Source: an uncultured Campylobacter sp. (GTDB taxonomy: Bacteria > Campylobacterota > Campylobacteria > Campylobacterales > Campylobacteraceae). From it: 64,000 bases of DNA. The stretch lies in contig NZ_CALJPG010000021.1 in the NCBI RefSeq assembly GCF_937980635.1, forward strand, positions 1 to 64,000, in the 5' to 3' direction. Below the pieces are notes generated by a model. That model ran no database searches. It had not been told where the DNA came from and was given only the letters and a program-made list of their open reading frames with translations. The translations under genes and the position numbers were made by a program. Positions 35,424 through 45,019 of this stretch are shown here, in pieces (the first letter of the stretch is position 1; each line of letters starts with the position of its first letter).

Positions 35424-36709
35424 AAAAAATTCTTACTATTTTAGGTGTCTGCACGCTTGCGTTTGCTGCGCCGGAGATTGAGATTGATTCGCTTGACGAT
35501 CTAAGTAAATATGCACCGAAAAAAGCTGAGGATAAGCCCGACGAGCCGCAGACGCGCGATAATTCCAAGGTTATGCTGAAGTATAATAAAAAAGAGGTTA
35601 TGTCGATGGATAATCTAAGCATCGACGATCTTAAGGCTTTGGCGCCTACTAACGAAGTCGATCTTGACGTATCCGACGATAAGGTCTATCAGGACATTAA
35701 GCCCAAGGAGCTTACGCTAAAAGCCAGCGGGATGCCTAGGAAGGTGTATTGCAATCAAATTTTTAAGATTGATTTCGCCGTATATTTGGGGCAGAAAATC
35801 ACCGTTAAGCCAAAGCTAGAGATCAGCCGCACCAATGGTATGAAGTGGCTTAATGCCGACAATCTTACGTGGATTGAGGGCGACGAGATGTTTGAGACGA
35901 CGCTGTGGTTTGCAGCAAGTGATAAGAGCGATAAGATAAATGAGCTCGTTTTGACCTTGCAGCGCAACGGAGAATTTTTTGAAAAAAGCTCTATCAAACC
36001 TGATAATCCGGAATTTATGAAGCTTGACACGAAGCCTAATTTTTCGCATATCGTAGCTGACGAGCTGAAACTTAAAAACTACAAAACTACCAAATTTGAC
36101 GACGCTTCAAATTTACTCACGCTCGATCTTGGTATCCGAAACGGCGCAATCAGCGCTTTTAGCATTGATAATCCCGCTATTATCAAGCAGGGTGTGGACT
36201 CCGTGCGCGGCACATACGCGAGCCAAAGCGGATATTATTTCGCCGTCGTGGATAAAAATATCACAAATTTAGACTTCAGCTATTTTAATCTTAATACTAA
36301 AAAATTTGAAAATTTCGGGCTTGAACTCAATCCGCGCGCCGAGGATCTTAGCACACAGATCGGTCTAAATCCGAAAGAGAGTAAATTCGAAGCCTACAAG
36401 CAGATCGCGATCTACACGCTAGCTGCCGTGCTTTTGGTGATGTTTCTGCTTAGTAAAAATATCACGCCGCTCATCTTTGCGGTGCTGATTTTAGCGGTAA
36501 ATTTCTATGCGCAAAAGCCTTACGGCACGGGCAGCATCGCGCAAAATTCCCCCGTTAGAATTCTGCCTATGCAAAGCTCCACCGTGTTTTACGTGACTAA
36601 AAATCCCGAAAAGGTTGAAATTTTGGGTACGAATAAGGAATTTTATAAAATTATGCTGGGCGGCAACAAAATCGGCTGGGTTAAAAAAGATGAGCTTAGC
36701 AAGGATTAG
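35417..36709 (+). CDS. Periplasmic hypothetical protein with C-terminal SH3-like segment (Cj0515-like)
   Basis: A 430-residue product with a signal peptide (KKILTILGVCTLAFAA), an acidic low-complexity stretch (residues 20-90), beta-rich middle, one membrane span (YTLAAVLLVMFLLSKNITPL with a second short one, LIFAVLILAVNFY, near residues 335-365) and a C-terminal bacterial SH3-like end (PVRILPMQSSTVFYVT, then KVEILGTNKEFYKIML and GWVKKDEL). Position between purQ and plsC matches an uncharacterised Campylobacter gene. Start TTG 35417 lies in purQ. A peptidoglycan- or envelope-associated role is only inferred. Confidence 0.75.
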   Translation: MLKKILTILGVCTLAFAAPEIEIDSLDDLSKYAPKKAEDKPDEPQTRDNSKVMLKYNKKEVMSMDNLSIDDLKALAPTNEVDLDVSDDKVYQDIKPKELTLKASGMPRKVYCNQIFKIDFAVYLGQKITVKPKLEISRTNGMKWLNADNLTWIEGDEMFETTLWFAASDKSDKINELVLTLQRNGEFFEKSSIKPDNPEFMKLDTKPNFSHIVADELKLKNYKTTKFDDASNLLTLDLGIRNGAISAFSIDNPAIIKQGVDSVRGTYASQSGYYFAVVDKNITNLDFSYFNLNTKKFENFGLELNPRAEDLSTQIGLNPKESKFEAYKQIAIYTLAAVLLVMFLLSKNITPLIFAVLILAVNFYAQKPYGTGSIAQNSPVRILPMQSSTVFYVTKNPEKVEILGTNKEFYKIMLGGNKIGWVKKDELSKD

Positions 36710-37376
36710 AGCGTTATTTTACGCGATTTGGTTTATTTTTACCGTCGTTTGCGTCGTAATCGCCATGGCTGTTAAAAACTCCTCTCATCGTCGCTTCCGC
36801 CGCATTTGGGGGCGCTTCCAGCGCTACGGCATTGGGTACGATATCCAGATCGTAGGCACTCCCGATCCGCGCGCGCAGCTAGTAATCGCCAACCACCAAA
36901 GCATAATGGATATCGTCGTGCTCGAAGAAACCCATCCCGCTGATATTTGCTGGATCGCTAAAAAGGAGATCGCAGACATCCCTATCATCGGCAAAATCAT
37001 CACTCTTCCGAAGATGATCCAAGTCGATCGCTCTAATCCGCGCGATCTGGTGCGGATCGTGCACGAAGTGCAGCAGCGCGTGAGCGAAGGGCGCGTCATC
37101 ACGATGTTTCCCGAGGGCACCAGACATCGCGGCACGCAGCTTTTGCAATTCCAAAGCGGCGCCAAAGCGATCGTTAGCAAGCTCGGTCTGCGCGTCCAGC
37201 CCGTGGTGCTCATCGGTACGCAGCATATCGCAAACTCTCACGATTTCACCGTCCACAGCGGACACGTCAAAATCATCTACCTAGACCTGCTCGATACGAG
37301 CGATAAAGATTGGCTGCAGCACGCCAGAGAGGCGATGCAAGCCGTAATCGACGAAAACGAAACCGCCGAAGCATAG
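36690..37376 (+). CDS. plsC: 1-acyl-sn-glycerol-3-phosphate acyltransferase PlsC
   Basis: PlsC makes phosphatidic acid from lysophosphatidate at the inner membrane. About 228 residues: an N-terminal membrane anchor (ALFYAIWFIFTVVCVVIAMA), the catalytic His-x4-Asp motif VIANHQSIMDIVVLE, the second block QVDRSNPRDLVRI and the substrate motif MFPEGTRHRGTQLLQFQSGA. I place the start at ATG 36690; a longer frame from 36615 would begin inside the SH3 region of the previous gene. Confidence 0.95.
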   Translation: MSLARIRALFYAIWFIFTVVCVVIAMAVKNSSHRRFRRIWGRFQRYGIGYDIQIVGTPDPRAQLVIANHQSIMDIVVLEETHPADICWIAKKEIADIPIIGKIITLPKMIQVDRSNPRDLVRIVHEVQQRVSEGRVITMFPEGTRHRGTQLLQFQSGAKAIVSKLGLRVQPVVLIGTQHIANSHDFTVHSGHVKIIYLDLLDTSDKDWLQHAREAMQAVIDENETAEA

Positions 37377-37817
37377 GCGGGATTCATAAATTTTATCGAT
37401 GAAATTCAAACGCGACTTTTGTTAGTTCGCGCGATTTCTGTGCGCTAGTGCGTTTATTTGCGCTTTGATTTGCGGCGGCAAAATTTTATAAAATTTCATC
37501 CGCTCGTGTTAAGCGGCGTGGAATTTTAAAATTTAGTTCGTGCGCGCGGACGACGAAATTTTAAAATTTTATCCATGCGTTTAGGTAGTGAAATTTTAAA
37601 ATTTTATCTAAGCAGCAGGCGGCGAGCTATCGGCAAGAGACCCGCAAGAAAACAGCGCCTGCATAAAAGCGAAATTTTAAAATTTACGCGCTACGGCAAG
37701 ATGAAATTTGGCGTATATTTAGCCATTTGCGAAAATGGCTAAACGATTTGTCGCAAGAGCAAAAAACGGCGGCAACCCGCAAGCAGTCTAAAATTTTAAA
37801 TTCTTAAGGAGGAGAGA
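37377..37817. repeat. AAATTTTAAAATTT-rich spacer before the tandem MAF genes
   Basis: About 440 bases without a gene. GAAATTTTAAAATTTTATC occurs twice about 50 bases apart (near 37555 and 37591), with further copies near 37513 and 37670 and a final AAAATTTTAAA just before the AAGGAGG ribosome binding site of the next gene. This is the same element as at 27.2-27.6 kb, upstream of the related MAF gene. Confidence 0.75.
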
Positions 37818-38303
37818 GTGGCGTTTGTTACAGAGCGTATTTCAAAAGAGGATGTCGAGAAATACGATTTACTAAAACCCTGCAATGAGATATGCGAAAA
37901 ATATCATCAAGTTAATCTGGAATGGGCTATTTTAAATTCAAGAAGTTGGTGCATAGAACGAGAAAGAGGTATTTGGCTTTTTCCAATATGTAGTATCACT
38001 ATCGGAGATCCTAGAGATATGAACTATAGCGGCGAGGATATATGGCTTTTGCACTATAAAGGTAAAGATATAGAGATTGATTTAAGAGATATAAATAACG
38101 AAAATACTGGTAAAAAAGATACGGATAATCCGTTTATACTAATATATGAACTGGAATCTATAAGAAGCGATCTTGGGGATATAACAAAGCAGGAGATTGT
38201 AGATATTTTAAAAGAAATTTTAAATGAGTTTAAGGGAGGAGACGTTATAACGTATTTTATCCCTAAAGAGAATATTCAAGTAATTTTCAGATCTAAAATT
38301 TAA
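37818..38303 (+). CDS. Orphan-family hypothetical protein (MAF family copy 2)
   Basis: A 161-residue protein starting with GTG after AAGGAGGAGA. It is very similar to the next gene (38319) and more distantly related to the gene at 27627. Conserved landmarks are RISKEDVEKYDL, SWCIERERGIWLFP, YSGEDIWLLHYKGKDIEIDL, and a C-terminal KQEIVDILKEILNEF helix. No known domain is recognised. Soluble, no signal peptide. An immunity-protein-like role is a guess from size, duplication and context. Confidence 0.8.
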   Translation: MAFVTERISKEDVEKYDLLKPCNEICEKYHQVNLEWAILNSRSWCIERERGIWLFPICSITIGDPRDMNYSGEDIWLLHYKGKDIEIDLRDINNENTGKKDTDNPFILIYELESIRSDLGDITKQEIVDILKEILNEFKGGDVITYFIPKENIQVIFRSKI

Positions 38304-38318
38304 AGAAGAGGGGATAAA

Positions 38319-38801
38319 GTGGCGTTTGTTACAGAACGTATTTCAAAAGAGGATATCGAAAAATACGACTTACTAAAACCGTGCAATGAGATATGCGAAA
38401 AGTATCATCAGGGTGAGCTTGTTTGGGCAAACTTAAATTCAAGAAGCTGGTGCATAGATCGAGAAAGGGATATTTGGCTTTTCCCTGTGCGCAGTATCAC
38501 TATCGGAGATCCTAGAGATATGGAATTTAGCGGTGAAGATATATGGCTTTTGCACTATAAAGGTAAAGATATAGAGATCGATTTAAGAGATATATACAAC
38601 GAAAATACTGGTAAAAAAGTTACAGATAATCCATTTAGAATAATATATGAACTAGAATCCATAAGAAGCGATATCGGGAATATACCAAAGCAAGAGATTG
38701 TGGATATTTTAAAAGAAATTTTAAATGAGTTTAAAAGAGGGGCTATAATAGATTCTATCCCCAGAGAAAATATTCAAGTAACTTTTATATCAAAAATTTA
38801 A
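38319..38801 (+). CDS. Orphan-family hypothetical protein (MAF family copy 3)
   Basis: A 160-residue tandem duplicate of the preceding gene, starting 501 bases after it (GTG, after GAGGGGATAAA). Differences cluster around residues 33-40 (GELVWANL against VNLEWAIL) and the C-terminal 15 residues, as expected for paralogues diverging in specificity. It probably shares a transcript with copy 2; the gap is 15 bases. Confidence 0.8.
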   Translation: MAFVTERISKEDIEKYDLLKPCNEICEKYHQGELVWANLNSRSWCIDRERDIWLFPVRSITIGDPRDMEFSGEDIWLLHYKGKDIEIDLRDIYNENTGKKVTDNPFRIIYELESIRSDIGNIPKQEIVDILKEILNEFKRGAIIDSIPRENIQVTFISKI

Positions 38802-38816
38802 AGTAAAGGATGAAAT

Positions 38817-38982
38817 ATGGGCTATACGGTAGAACAAGCAAGTGCTGAATTAAAGAAATAGTAGATGATTAAAGCGCCTGCGATTAAGAAAACTATTTGC
38901 TTTATACCGATCATCAATATGCAGTCGATTTAAAATTTTACCGTCGTAATAGGATAAATTTTAAAACCCCGTTCGCTTAAAT
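38817..38982 (+). pseudogene. Remnant of a third gene after the tandem pair
   Basis: An ATG at 38817, with AAAGGA six bases upstream, gives only MGYTVEQASAELKK before TAG. Further on, another frame reads NYLLYTDHQYAVDLKFYRRN, then RINFKTPFA and a stop at 38980-38982, which looks like a protein C-terminus. Together these suggest a degraded or internally deleted gene. No family is recognised. Confidence 0.3.
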
Positions 38983-40014
38983 CAGCATCGGCTTTAGTTT
39001 GCGCGCCGAAAAGTTGGGCCTCTCGCCGCGAGCTAGAGCGATGAGCTCATCCGTCGCAATTAGATAAAAGCCCGCGAGGTCTCTACCGAAAAGCCTTTGG
39101 ATTTCATCGCTTCTGCCGTCTAAAAAATCAAGCGCGAGCTTGGAATTTACTAGCAAAAAATCGCTTCCGCTGTCAAACGCGTCAAATAAAATTTCACCCC
39201 CCAGCCGCAGCGCGCACTCCCGCTCGCGCTCGTATATCTGCGCTCCAAGCGGCGCGCCTTCACATTCAAAGTGCACGATCTGCGCGCCCAGCCTGCTAGC
39301 CAGCTCCTCCGCGGCCTCGTCGTACCACACGGCGACGTTAAAGCCGCTAAAATCGTGCTTCGCGCCCGCCGCGTCAAATTCCGCCATGCTTTGCGCGCTT
39401 AAAATTTTATTGCTGCGCGCGGGCTCAAATTTTAAAATATCGCAAAACGCCCTGTATGCCGCGCGGTCGTCAAACTCCATCCCTACGGCGTCGCACTTCG
39501 TAAAATACGCCATCTGCGGCTCGATGATCTCCAAAATCCTCATGCGCTCGCTCGGGTGCGTCTGCATCAGGCGGTGCGCGAAGATAAAGGCGCTGTTGCC
39601 CAAAAACTCCTGCGAGCATGCGGGGATTTTCGTCGAGTAAAAATAGGGCGCGAGGCTTTTGTAAAACTCGAAATCAGAGACATCCGCAATGCTTTCAAAG
39701 GCTTGAAATTTGTCCAAAAACGCTCGCGGCTCGCAGCGCAGATCCTTTATCGCCTCTTTTTCGCTAAAAGGAGCGATGATTAGCTCGCTTCCAAAGTGCG
39801 CTATGAGCGTATCCAGCGGCTCTTTTACGCTCACCGTCGTGCCGCCGATTTTTACAAATTCCACTCCCTGCGCGCTAAAATAGGGATCGTGCGCGCAGAT
39901 GTCGTCAAGCAGTGCCGCAAGATCGGCAAAGGGCGCGCTTTCATAAACATAGGGCTTGAAGTAGCTTGCGACGTCGCAGTGCGGGTCGAAGCGAAAGAGC
40001 CTGATTCGAAGCAT
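38977..40014 (-). CDS. Conserved Campylobacterota hypothetical protein (DUF5644-like)
   Basis: The 345-residue product starts [20 protein letters not shown], then a segment like the 2Fe-2S ferredoxin half of fumarate/succinate dehydrogenase iron-sulfur subunits ([16 protein letters not shown]... [15 protein letters not shown]), but without the cluster cysteines. The rest is helical, with a later Rossmann-like stretch ([20 protein letters not shown]). This resembles an uncharacterised epsilonproteobacterial family I recall as DUF5644; the name is from memory. It faces truD divergently. Confidence 0.65.
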   Translation of the reverse strand: MLRIRLFRFDPHCDVASYFKPYVYESAPFADLAALLDDICAHDPYFSAQGVEFVKIGGTTVSVKEPLDTLIAHFGSELIIAPFSEKEAIKDLRCEPRAFLDKFQAFESIADVSDFEFYKSLAPYFYSTKIPACSQEFLGNSAFIFAHRLMQTHPSERMRILEIIEPQMAYFTKCDAVGMEFDDRAAYRAFCDILKFEPARSNKILSAQSMAEFDAAGAKHDFSGFNVAVWYDEAAEELASRLGAQIVHFECEGAPLGAQIYERERECALRLGGEILFDAFDSGSDFLLVNSKLALDFLDGRSDEIQRLFGRDLAGFYLIATDELIALARGERPNFSARKLKPMLI

Positions 40015-40120
40015 TTTTCATCCTTTTTTTATGGCGAATGATACTAGAATTTGCCTTAATAATGAGTTTTTTAGGCTCAATTTTATAAAATTGCGCCTTA
40101 GATTAACGCAAAGGCCGGCT

Positions 40121-41233
40121 ATGAAAATTTTATACACCCTAAATCACGCGCCGATAAATGCGCATTTTAGTAAAAACTCCAGCGATTTCGTCGTGCGCGA
40201 AGTGCCGCTTTACGAGCCTAGCAATGAGGGCGAGCACTGCATTTTGCTGCTACAAAAAAAAGGCATCAGCACGCACGAAGCGCTGCGGATTTTAAGCGAA
40301 CATACGGGCGCTAAGATGCGCGAGTTCGGCTACGCGGGGCTTAAGGACAAACAGGGCCTTACGACGCAGCACGTTAGCATGCCCGCTAAATTTGAGCCTG
40401 CGCTGGGCGGATTTTCGCACGAAAGTCTTAAAATTTTAAGCGTGCAAAGGCACAAAAACAAGCTTAAAATCGGGCATCTAAAGGGCAACGACTTTTTCAT
40501 CCGCCTAAAAAAGGTTCTACCGCCCGACGCCGTCAAGCTCGCAGCCGCGCTAGATACGCTAGGGCGCGAGGGCTTTGCGAACTACTTCGGCTATCAGCGC
40601 TTCGGCAAGTTCGGCGATAACGCAGCACAGGGCGAGGAGGTGCTGCGCGGACAGAGGCGGCTTAAAAACCCCAAAATGCGCGACTTTCTAATCAGCGCCT
40701 ATCAGAGTGAGCTTTTTAATCGCTGGCTTAGCAAGCGGGTCGAAATTTCAAAATTTGCGGCGGAATTTAGCCTTGGCGAGTTTTCTAAAATTTACGGACT
40801 AAGCAAGGAGGAGGCGCGCGAGATCGCGGCTCAGCCGCAGTTTTTTAAGCTTTTAAGGGGCGAGATTTTAGGACATTTTCCGCACGGCGCGTTTTTTAGC
40901 TGCGACGATCTGGGCGCGGAGTGCGAGAGGTTTGCGAGGCGAGAAATCACGAGCGCAGGCCTTATCGTGGGGCGAGCTAAGCTGCGAGCTAGCGGGCTTG
41001 GCGGCAGATTTGAAGATGAAATTTTCGCGCCTGCTCGCGAGTTTGAGGCACAGATGAACGGCTCGCGCAGGTTTGCGTGGAGCTTTATGGAGCGCGTGCA
41101 GCACGCCTATGATACGCAAAATGCGCATTTTAGCTTTAGTTTTTATCTGCCGAAAGGCTCTTACGCGACGGTCGTTTTGGAAGAAATTTTGCACCGAGAT
41201 ATATTTGAGGGCGCCGCGACAGACGAGGATTGA
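40121..41233 (+). CDS. truD: tRNA pseudouridine-13 synthase TruD
   Basis: TruD makes pseudouridine 13 in tRNA-Glu. About 370 residues: [20 protein letters not shown], then [18 protein letters not shown], the catalytic motif [20 protein letters not shown] (Asp near residue 75), [11 protein letters not shown], and [21 protein letters not shown] start at ATG 40121 (AAAGG seven bases upstream); the open frame extends to 40031 but those residues do not fit the family. Confidence 0.95.
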   Translation: MKILYTLNHAPINAHFSKNSSDFVVREVPLYEPSNEGEHCILLLQKKGISTHEALRILSEHTGAKMREFGYAGLKDKQGLTTQHVSMPAKFEPALGGFSHESLKILSVQRHKNKLKIGHLKGNDFFIRLKKVLPPDAVKLAAALDTLGREGFANYFGYQRFGKFGDNAAQGEEVLRGQRRLKNPKMRDFLISAYQSELFNRWLSKRVEISKFAAEFSLGEFSKIYGLSKEEAREIAAQPQFFKLLRGEILGHFPHGAFFSCDDLGAECERFARREITSAGLIVGRAKLRASGLGGRFEDEIFAPAREFEAQMNGSRRFAWSFMERVQHAYDTQNAHFSFSFYLPKGSYATVVLEEILHRDIFEGAATDED

Positions 41234-41620
41234 GCCGCATCGCGCCGTGGATTATGGCTCACGTCGCGTCAAACCGCGCCGTAGAGTAGGGGGGGTTCGC
41301 ACCGCATCGCGGAGTGGGACTCCGTCACCCCGCGCCCCACGTTAAACCGCGCCGCGCCGCGCAGAATTTTGCGAAATATTAAAACCGACTGCGTGGATTT
41401 AAATTTATGCGGCAGATAAAATTTTATGAAATTTCGTGAAATTTCATCGCAGCAAGCGCGCCGTTTTGTCTGAGCCATAGAATTTCAAATTTAAAATTTT
41501 ATTCGGCTCGGTCGTAGGTAAAATTTGCTAAATTTCACCTTTTTATAGTTGTCCAAATTTATTTTCGTCAATAACCAGCAAAATATTATTAAGCTTAAAA
41601 TCGCTTAAGTCTTTTATCTA
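41234..41620. other. Intergenic spacer after truD
   Basis: About 390 bases with no supported gene. The first 120 bases are GC-rich with repeated GCGCCG/CCGCGCC words and a G7 run at 41289-41295; the rest is AAATTT-rich. A possible decayed sequence, but nothing recognisable. Confidence 0.5.
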
Positions 41621-41986
41621 CTATTGCCCGTTTACAATATTTTCAAAAAAATTATTCTCTTCCCAAAAGTAGCATTCTAACATTTTTAAAATTCCATTTT
41701 CCAAAAGAACCATTGCTCCTCCAATGTTTTCATCAGAAAGCATTAAATTTACATTGCCGACAAAACCGTTGTTTTTGCTTTTTTCTAATATTTTTTTACA
41801 CTCGAAATGGCAATAATATCCGGCTGTCGAAACCTCTCTTTTAGTAATTTCTGAATTTTCAAACTGCTCATAAAGCGCATAATCGCCTAAATCATCACTT
41901 ATTAGCTTAACAATTTCAGCTTCGATATTTGCAATATCCGTAAAATTGTCTAAGGATAAACATTGTTCCGATTTCTGATTTTCCAT
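41621..41986 (-). CDS. Putative immunity protein of a decayed polymorphic toxin
   Basis: A 121-residue acidic, AT-rich protein (MENQKSEQCLSLDNFTDIAN...), starting at ATG 41986 with GGAG upstream. It has a short beta-rich middle (GGAMVLLENGILKMLECYFW). The family is not recognised. It overlaps and follows a toxin-tip remnant on the same strand, the usual toxin-immunity arrangement. That context, not sequence, is the reason for the call. It may survive as an orphan immunity gene. Confidence 0.55.
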   Translation of the reverse strand: MENQKSEQCLSLDNFTDIANIEAEIVKLISDDLGDYALYEQFENSEITKREVSTAGYYCHFECKKILEKSKNNGFVGNVNLMLSDENIGGAMVLLENGILKMLECYFWEENNFFENIVNGQ

Positions 41987-42230
41987 TTTTTATAACTCCA
42001 CGTACAGTAATTTCATAGCCTTTAATATTGACTTTATGACCATTAGTAAAATTATTTGGCAACTTACCATTTGCCATATCTTTTTCAAGTTCTTTAATTA
42101 TAGCATTATAAGCTTGTTGTTGATTATTTTCAAATTTATTTAAAAATCATCTAATTTTATGCTATTTTTTTGTTAAAGATGTGATTTAATTTATTAGCTT
42201 CTTTATCGTCGTCATCCTCCGGCGGCAATG
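41916..42230 (-). pseudogene. C-terminal tip of a polymorphic (CDI/hemagglutinin-type) toxin, decayed
   Basis: On the - strand the segments PLPPEDDDDKEANKLNHIFN, then (after a frame change) HKLDDFLNKF-like codons, and NNQQQAYNAIIKELEKD with VNIKGYEITVRGVIKNGKSE-IGTMF can be read in order. NKLNHIF...KL..F, AY.AI and the VNI.GY.ITVRG..-NGK..IGT.F ending are typical of toxin tips at the C-termini of hemagglutinin/RHS-type proteins. At least two frame disruptions and stops occur near 42145-42170, and the bulk of the toxin is absent. Its last frame runs into the immunity-like gene. Confidence 0.6.
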
Positions 42231-42315
42231 GTGCAGAGGCGGGAGTTTATACTTGCTCACGCCAAAAATTCCGTCCCTTAAATTCCGCAAGCCCTGAAGT
42301 TTAAGCCAAAAAAGC

Positions 42316-42321
42316 TATAAT
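42316..42321 (+). promoter_or_regulatory. -10 box of the RNase P RNA gene
   Basis: TATAAT seven bases upstream of the expected 5' end of rnpB (about 42328). No -35 box is visible, as usual in Campylobacter. Confidence 0.6.
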
Positions 42322-42327
42322 TGCGCT

Positions 42328-42640
42328 CGGGTGTGGCGTGCGGTCGCTCCGCAAGGAGAGGAAAGTCCGAGCTGCGATAAGACAAGGTTGCGTCTAACGG
42401 ACGCCGGGGGCAACCCTAGGGAAAGTACAACAGAAAGCAAACCGCCGCGCAAGCGGTAAGGGTGAAAGGGCGGGGTAAGAGCCCACCGCGCGCGTGGAGA
42501 CACGAGCGGCAATGCAAACCCAACCTGCAGCAAGAACGGGTGGTTTCGTCTTATATTCGAACCGTTCGCTCGAACCGATTTGCAAAAATCGGTCTAGATA
42601 AATGACCGCTGTAACGGAACTCGGCTTATAACCACACCTA
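42328..42640 (+). ncRNA. rnpB: RNase P RNA (bacterial type A)
   Basis: The catalytic RNA that matures tRNA 5' ends. Diagnostic conserved stretches are present: GAGGAAAGTCCG (near 42357), CAGAAAGCAAACCGCC-like P4/P10 region (42430-42450), GGGTGAAAGGGCGGGGTAAG and AGCCCACCGC (42461-42490), and near the end AGATAAATGACCGC and GAACTCGGCTTAT. The P1 helix closes the molecule: GGTGTGG (42330-42336) pairs with CCACACC (42632-42638). Short ORFs overlapping it are artefacts. Confidence 0.97.
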
Positions 42641-42681
42641 TTTTTACGCCGAATTTATTTACTTGGAATAAGGAAAAAATT

Positions 42682-42960
42682 TTGAAAAGCTTAATTTTAT
42701 GCGGTACGCTTTGCGCCGTCGTTTTAGGGCTCGGAGGCTGCGCGAGTGCGGGCGCTGATAAATCTATAATCTTGCAAGGCGACGCCCACGATCGCGCTTG
42801 TGCAGAGGTTTATGAGCATTATAAAGAGCTCGAAGCGGAGCTTTTAGCGGTCGAGAATCGATATGCAAACCCAAGCGTCGCAAACGATTATATACAGAAT
42901 TACGACGAGTACGAGCGCACCATCGCCTACTACAATGAAAATTGCGCAACTGATAAATAA
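42682..42960 (+). CDS. Small lipoprotein
   Basis: A 92-residue product with a lipoprotein signal: LILCGTLCAVVLGLGGC, where Cys20 in LGGC would be acylated. The mature part is helical and Tyr/Glu-rich with two further Cys (ACAEVYEH near 40 and ENCATDK at the end). Start is TTG 42682 with AAGGAA upstream, close behind rnpB. Function unknown. Confidence 0.75.
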   Translation: MKSLILCGTLCAVVLGLGGCASAGADKSIILQGDAHDRACAEVYEHYKELEAELLAVENRYANPSVANDYIQNYDEYERTIAYYNENCATDK

Positions 42961-45019
42961 GTGGTGTGGATTGAGCGTGATTTGGTATAAGCATGGCTGC
43001 GGGCAGCGGCGTAAAGCGCTCAAAATTTTATAAAATTTCTAAAAAATATTGAAAATTTTACGCGAAGCAAAAAGCGTCTAAAATTTATTTCGTACGCTTG
43101 GATCTAGCGATACGAAGTCGCGGCGTGAAGCATAGCGTGGTGCCTATTTTTGCCCGCATTTAGCTTAGCACGCCAAATTTGCTGTAATCGTATAACGGCG
43201 CCACATACTCGCGCATTGGCTAAAGGGCGCGCGATTTATTAATTGGATCGGCGCGAAGCCTTGAAGTTGCGAAGTCGCGCTCAAAAATTCCGTCGCGCGG
43301 ATTTGAATTAGTGGCTTAAAGTGTCAAAGCAATACCCCAAAATTTAGCCGCGAGGCGGACGAAGAACGATTTATTAATCGGATCGGTATAAAGTCACACT
43401 AAAAATTTCGTCAAGTGGAGTTGGTTGCCGTGCCCGTTTATGCGTCCACTAAAGCCTTGTAGCCTCAAAATTCCGTCGCGTAGATTTGATCAGCGCCTAG
43501 GCGCTTGGATCGATCGTAAAATCAGGTTTCAAAAATCCTGTTACTCGGTTTTTGACCTGCTGCGCGATTTTCGCGGCATATAAAGGCGGTAAAACGAGAT
43601 CGTTAGGGTAGCTTTAAGGTGCAGCGATTTTTTCGCTTGCGTATGCGGTTTTTGAGGCGCTTGGTAATTTCAGTTTACTCGCAGAATTTTAAGATGTGCG
43701 GTTTTTTTGGGACTATAGCAGCGGGTTTTTGGGTTTTTAGCGCGAAGGTATTTGGCGAACTTGCAGTGCTATGGCTCTGATTTTTGTCGAGAAATTTTGG
43801 AATCTTACGATTTTACAGGAGAATTTTGTGTGTTTTGGCGCCGCGTCGAACTTAAAATTTCATCTTGTCGCCGCGTAAGATTGCGCATCTAATCTTTCTG
43901 TTTTTTAAATACGGCATCCGTTTTGAGATTCGCGTCCGTTTTTGAAATTTTACTCCGAATAGACGCCGAATTCGCAAAATGAGCCGCCCGGCGATAATTT
44001 TAGAAAGCCATGCAGGCTTGCAATGCAAAAGCAAAGCTTTATGAGAGACAGAGTTTAAGGCCTTTGTCGATAATTTAGCCACGCAGAATACCGCGACTTT
44101 AGAATTTCACGAGTTAAATTTTTAAAATTTACGCCGCTTGCTGTGGCTGGTAAAATTTCGCAAGTTAAATTGCGCTTAAATTTTACGAATGGCGACAGAA
44201 ATATTAGGCGCAGAATTTTATTTGGCTTGTTTATGCGGAGCGAGGGTTTAAGCTTGCAAGTAACCGCGATTTTTGCTTTACGCTTGCACCAACCGCCCAA
44301 AGTACCACCGCGTATTAGTGCGATGTTTATCTTGACTACGCTTTAATGCGCGAGGTTTTTGTGTCGCCGTAAAATGCAAATTTACGAGCTTTTGGGATTG
44401 CAGATTAATTTTGCGTGCTTGCAGATCGCTTTTGAAATTTTGTCAAAATCTGAAATTATATCCGCGCAACGCCCATAAATTTCTTAGCGTCAAACGGCTA
44501 ATCCTGCTCGCAGCGCTATTGTCTTAAATTCGTAATGCCTATAAGCCGCTTTTTAAAGTTTCGCCAAAATACGAAATTTCGCTCATGAATCATGAATTTC
44601 ACCTCTGAAATGTAGAATTTGCCCACGACCGCAAATTTACGCATGCAATATGTGGCGTCAAATTTTGTTTCGGTATAGCAGCGCTGAATTTCTGGAGCGG
44701 AAAGCGTAGCGATTGATCTTACTCACATCGTGACGAGGGCGTTTAATGCTTAAGCGGATTAAATTTACTCGCGCGCCCATGAAATTTAGTTAATCAAATT
44801 TTATGCGTGTCAGACAGCCTTTGAATTCTGCTTGCTCGCGTAACAAATCCATTAAGCTGAGTTTTAAATTCCGTCTATCTACCCCAAATGGGAATTTTAT
44901 TTGCAAAATAGGCGAGGTGCAAATTTAATTTGAATGCCACTCGCCCACCTGTGGAATTCCGCCGCGTTATAAGCTTGCTAAAGCACTCCAAGCTGCATTG
45001 TACGCTACGTTTGCCCGCC
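42961..45019. other. Two-kilobase gene desert with degenerate repeats
   Basis: No supported gene in about 2 kb; short frames at 43852-44346 overlap each other on both strands and have no start signals. Degenerate repeats are visible: GATTTATTAATTGGATCGGC at 43232 and a near copy at about 43370, each followed by a GAAG/AAAG-TC word; and AAAATTCCGTCGCG words near 43285, 43410 and 43475. AAATTT words are dense in the second kilobase. It may be eroded coding DNA or expanded repeats. Confidence 0.6.

Noticed and set aside
42315..42585. Two - strand frames of 63 and 72 codons near 42.4 kb
   Set aside because: They fall entirely within the RNase P RNA gene.
43852..44346. Three overlapping short frames in the 43-45 kb desert
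   Set aside because: They lie on both strands over the same bases, lack start signals and have composition of AAATTT-rich spacer.
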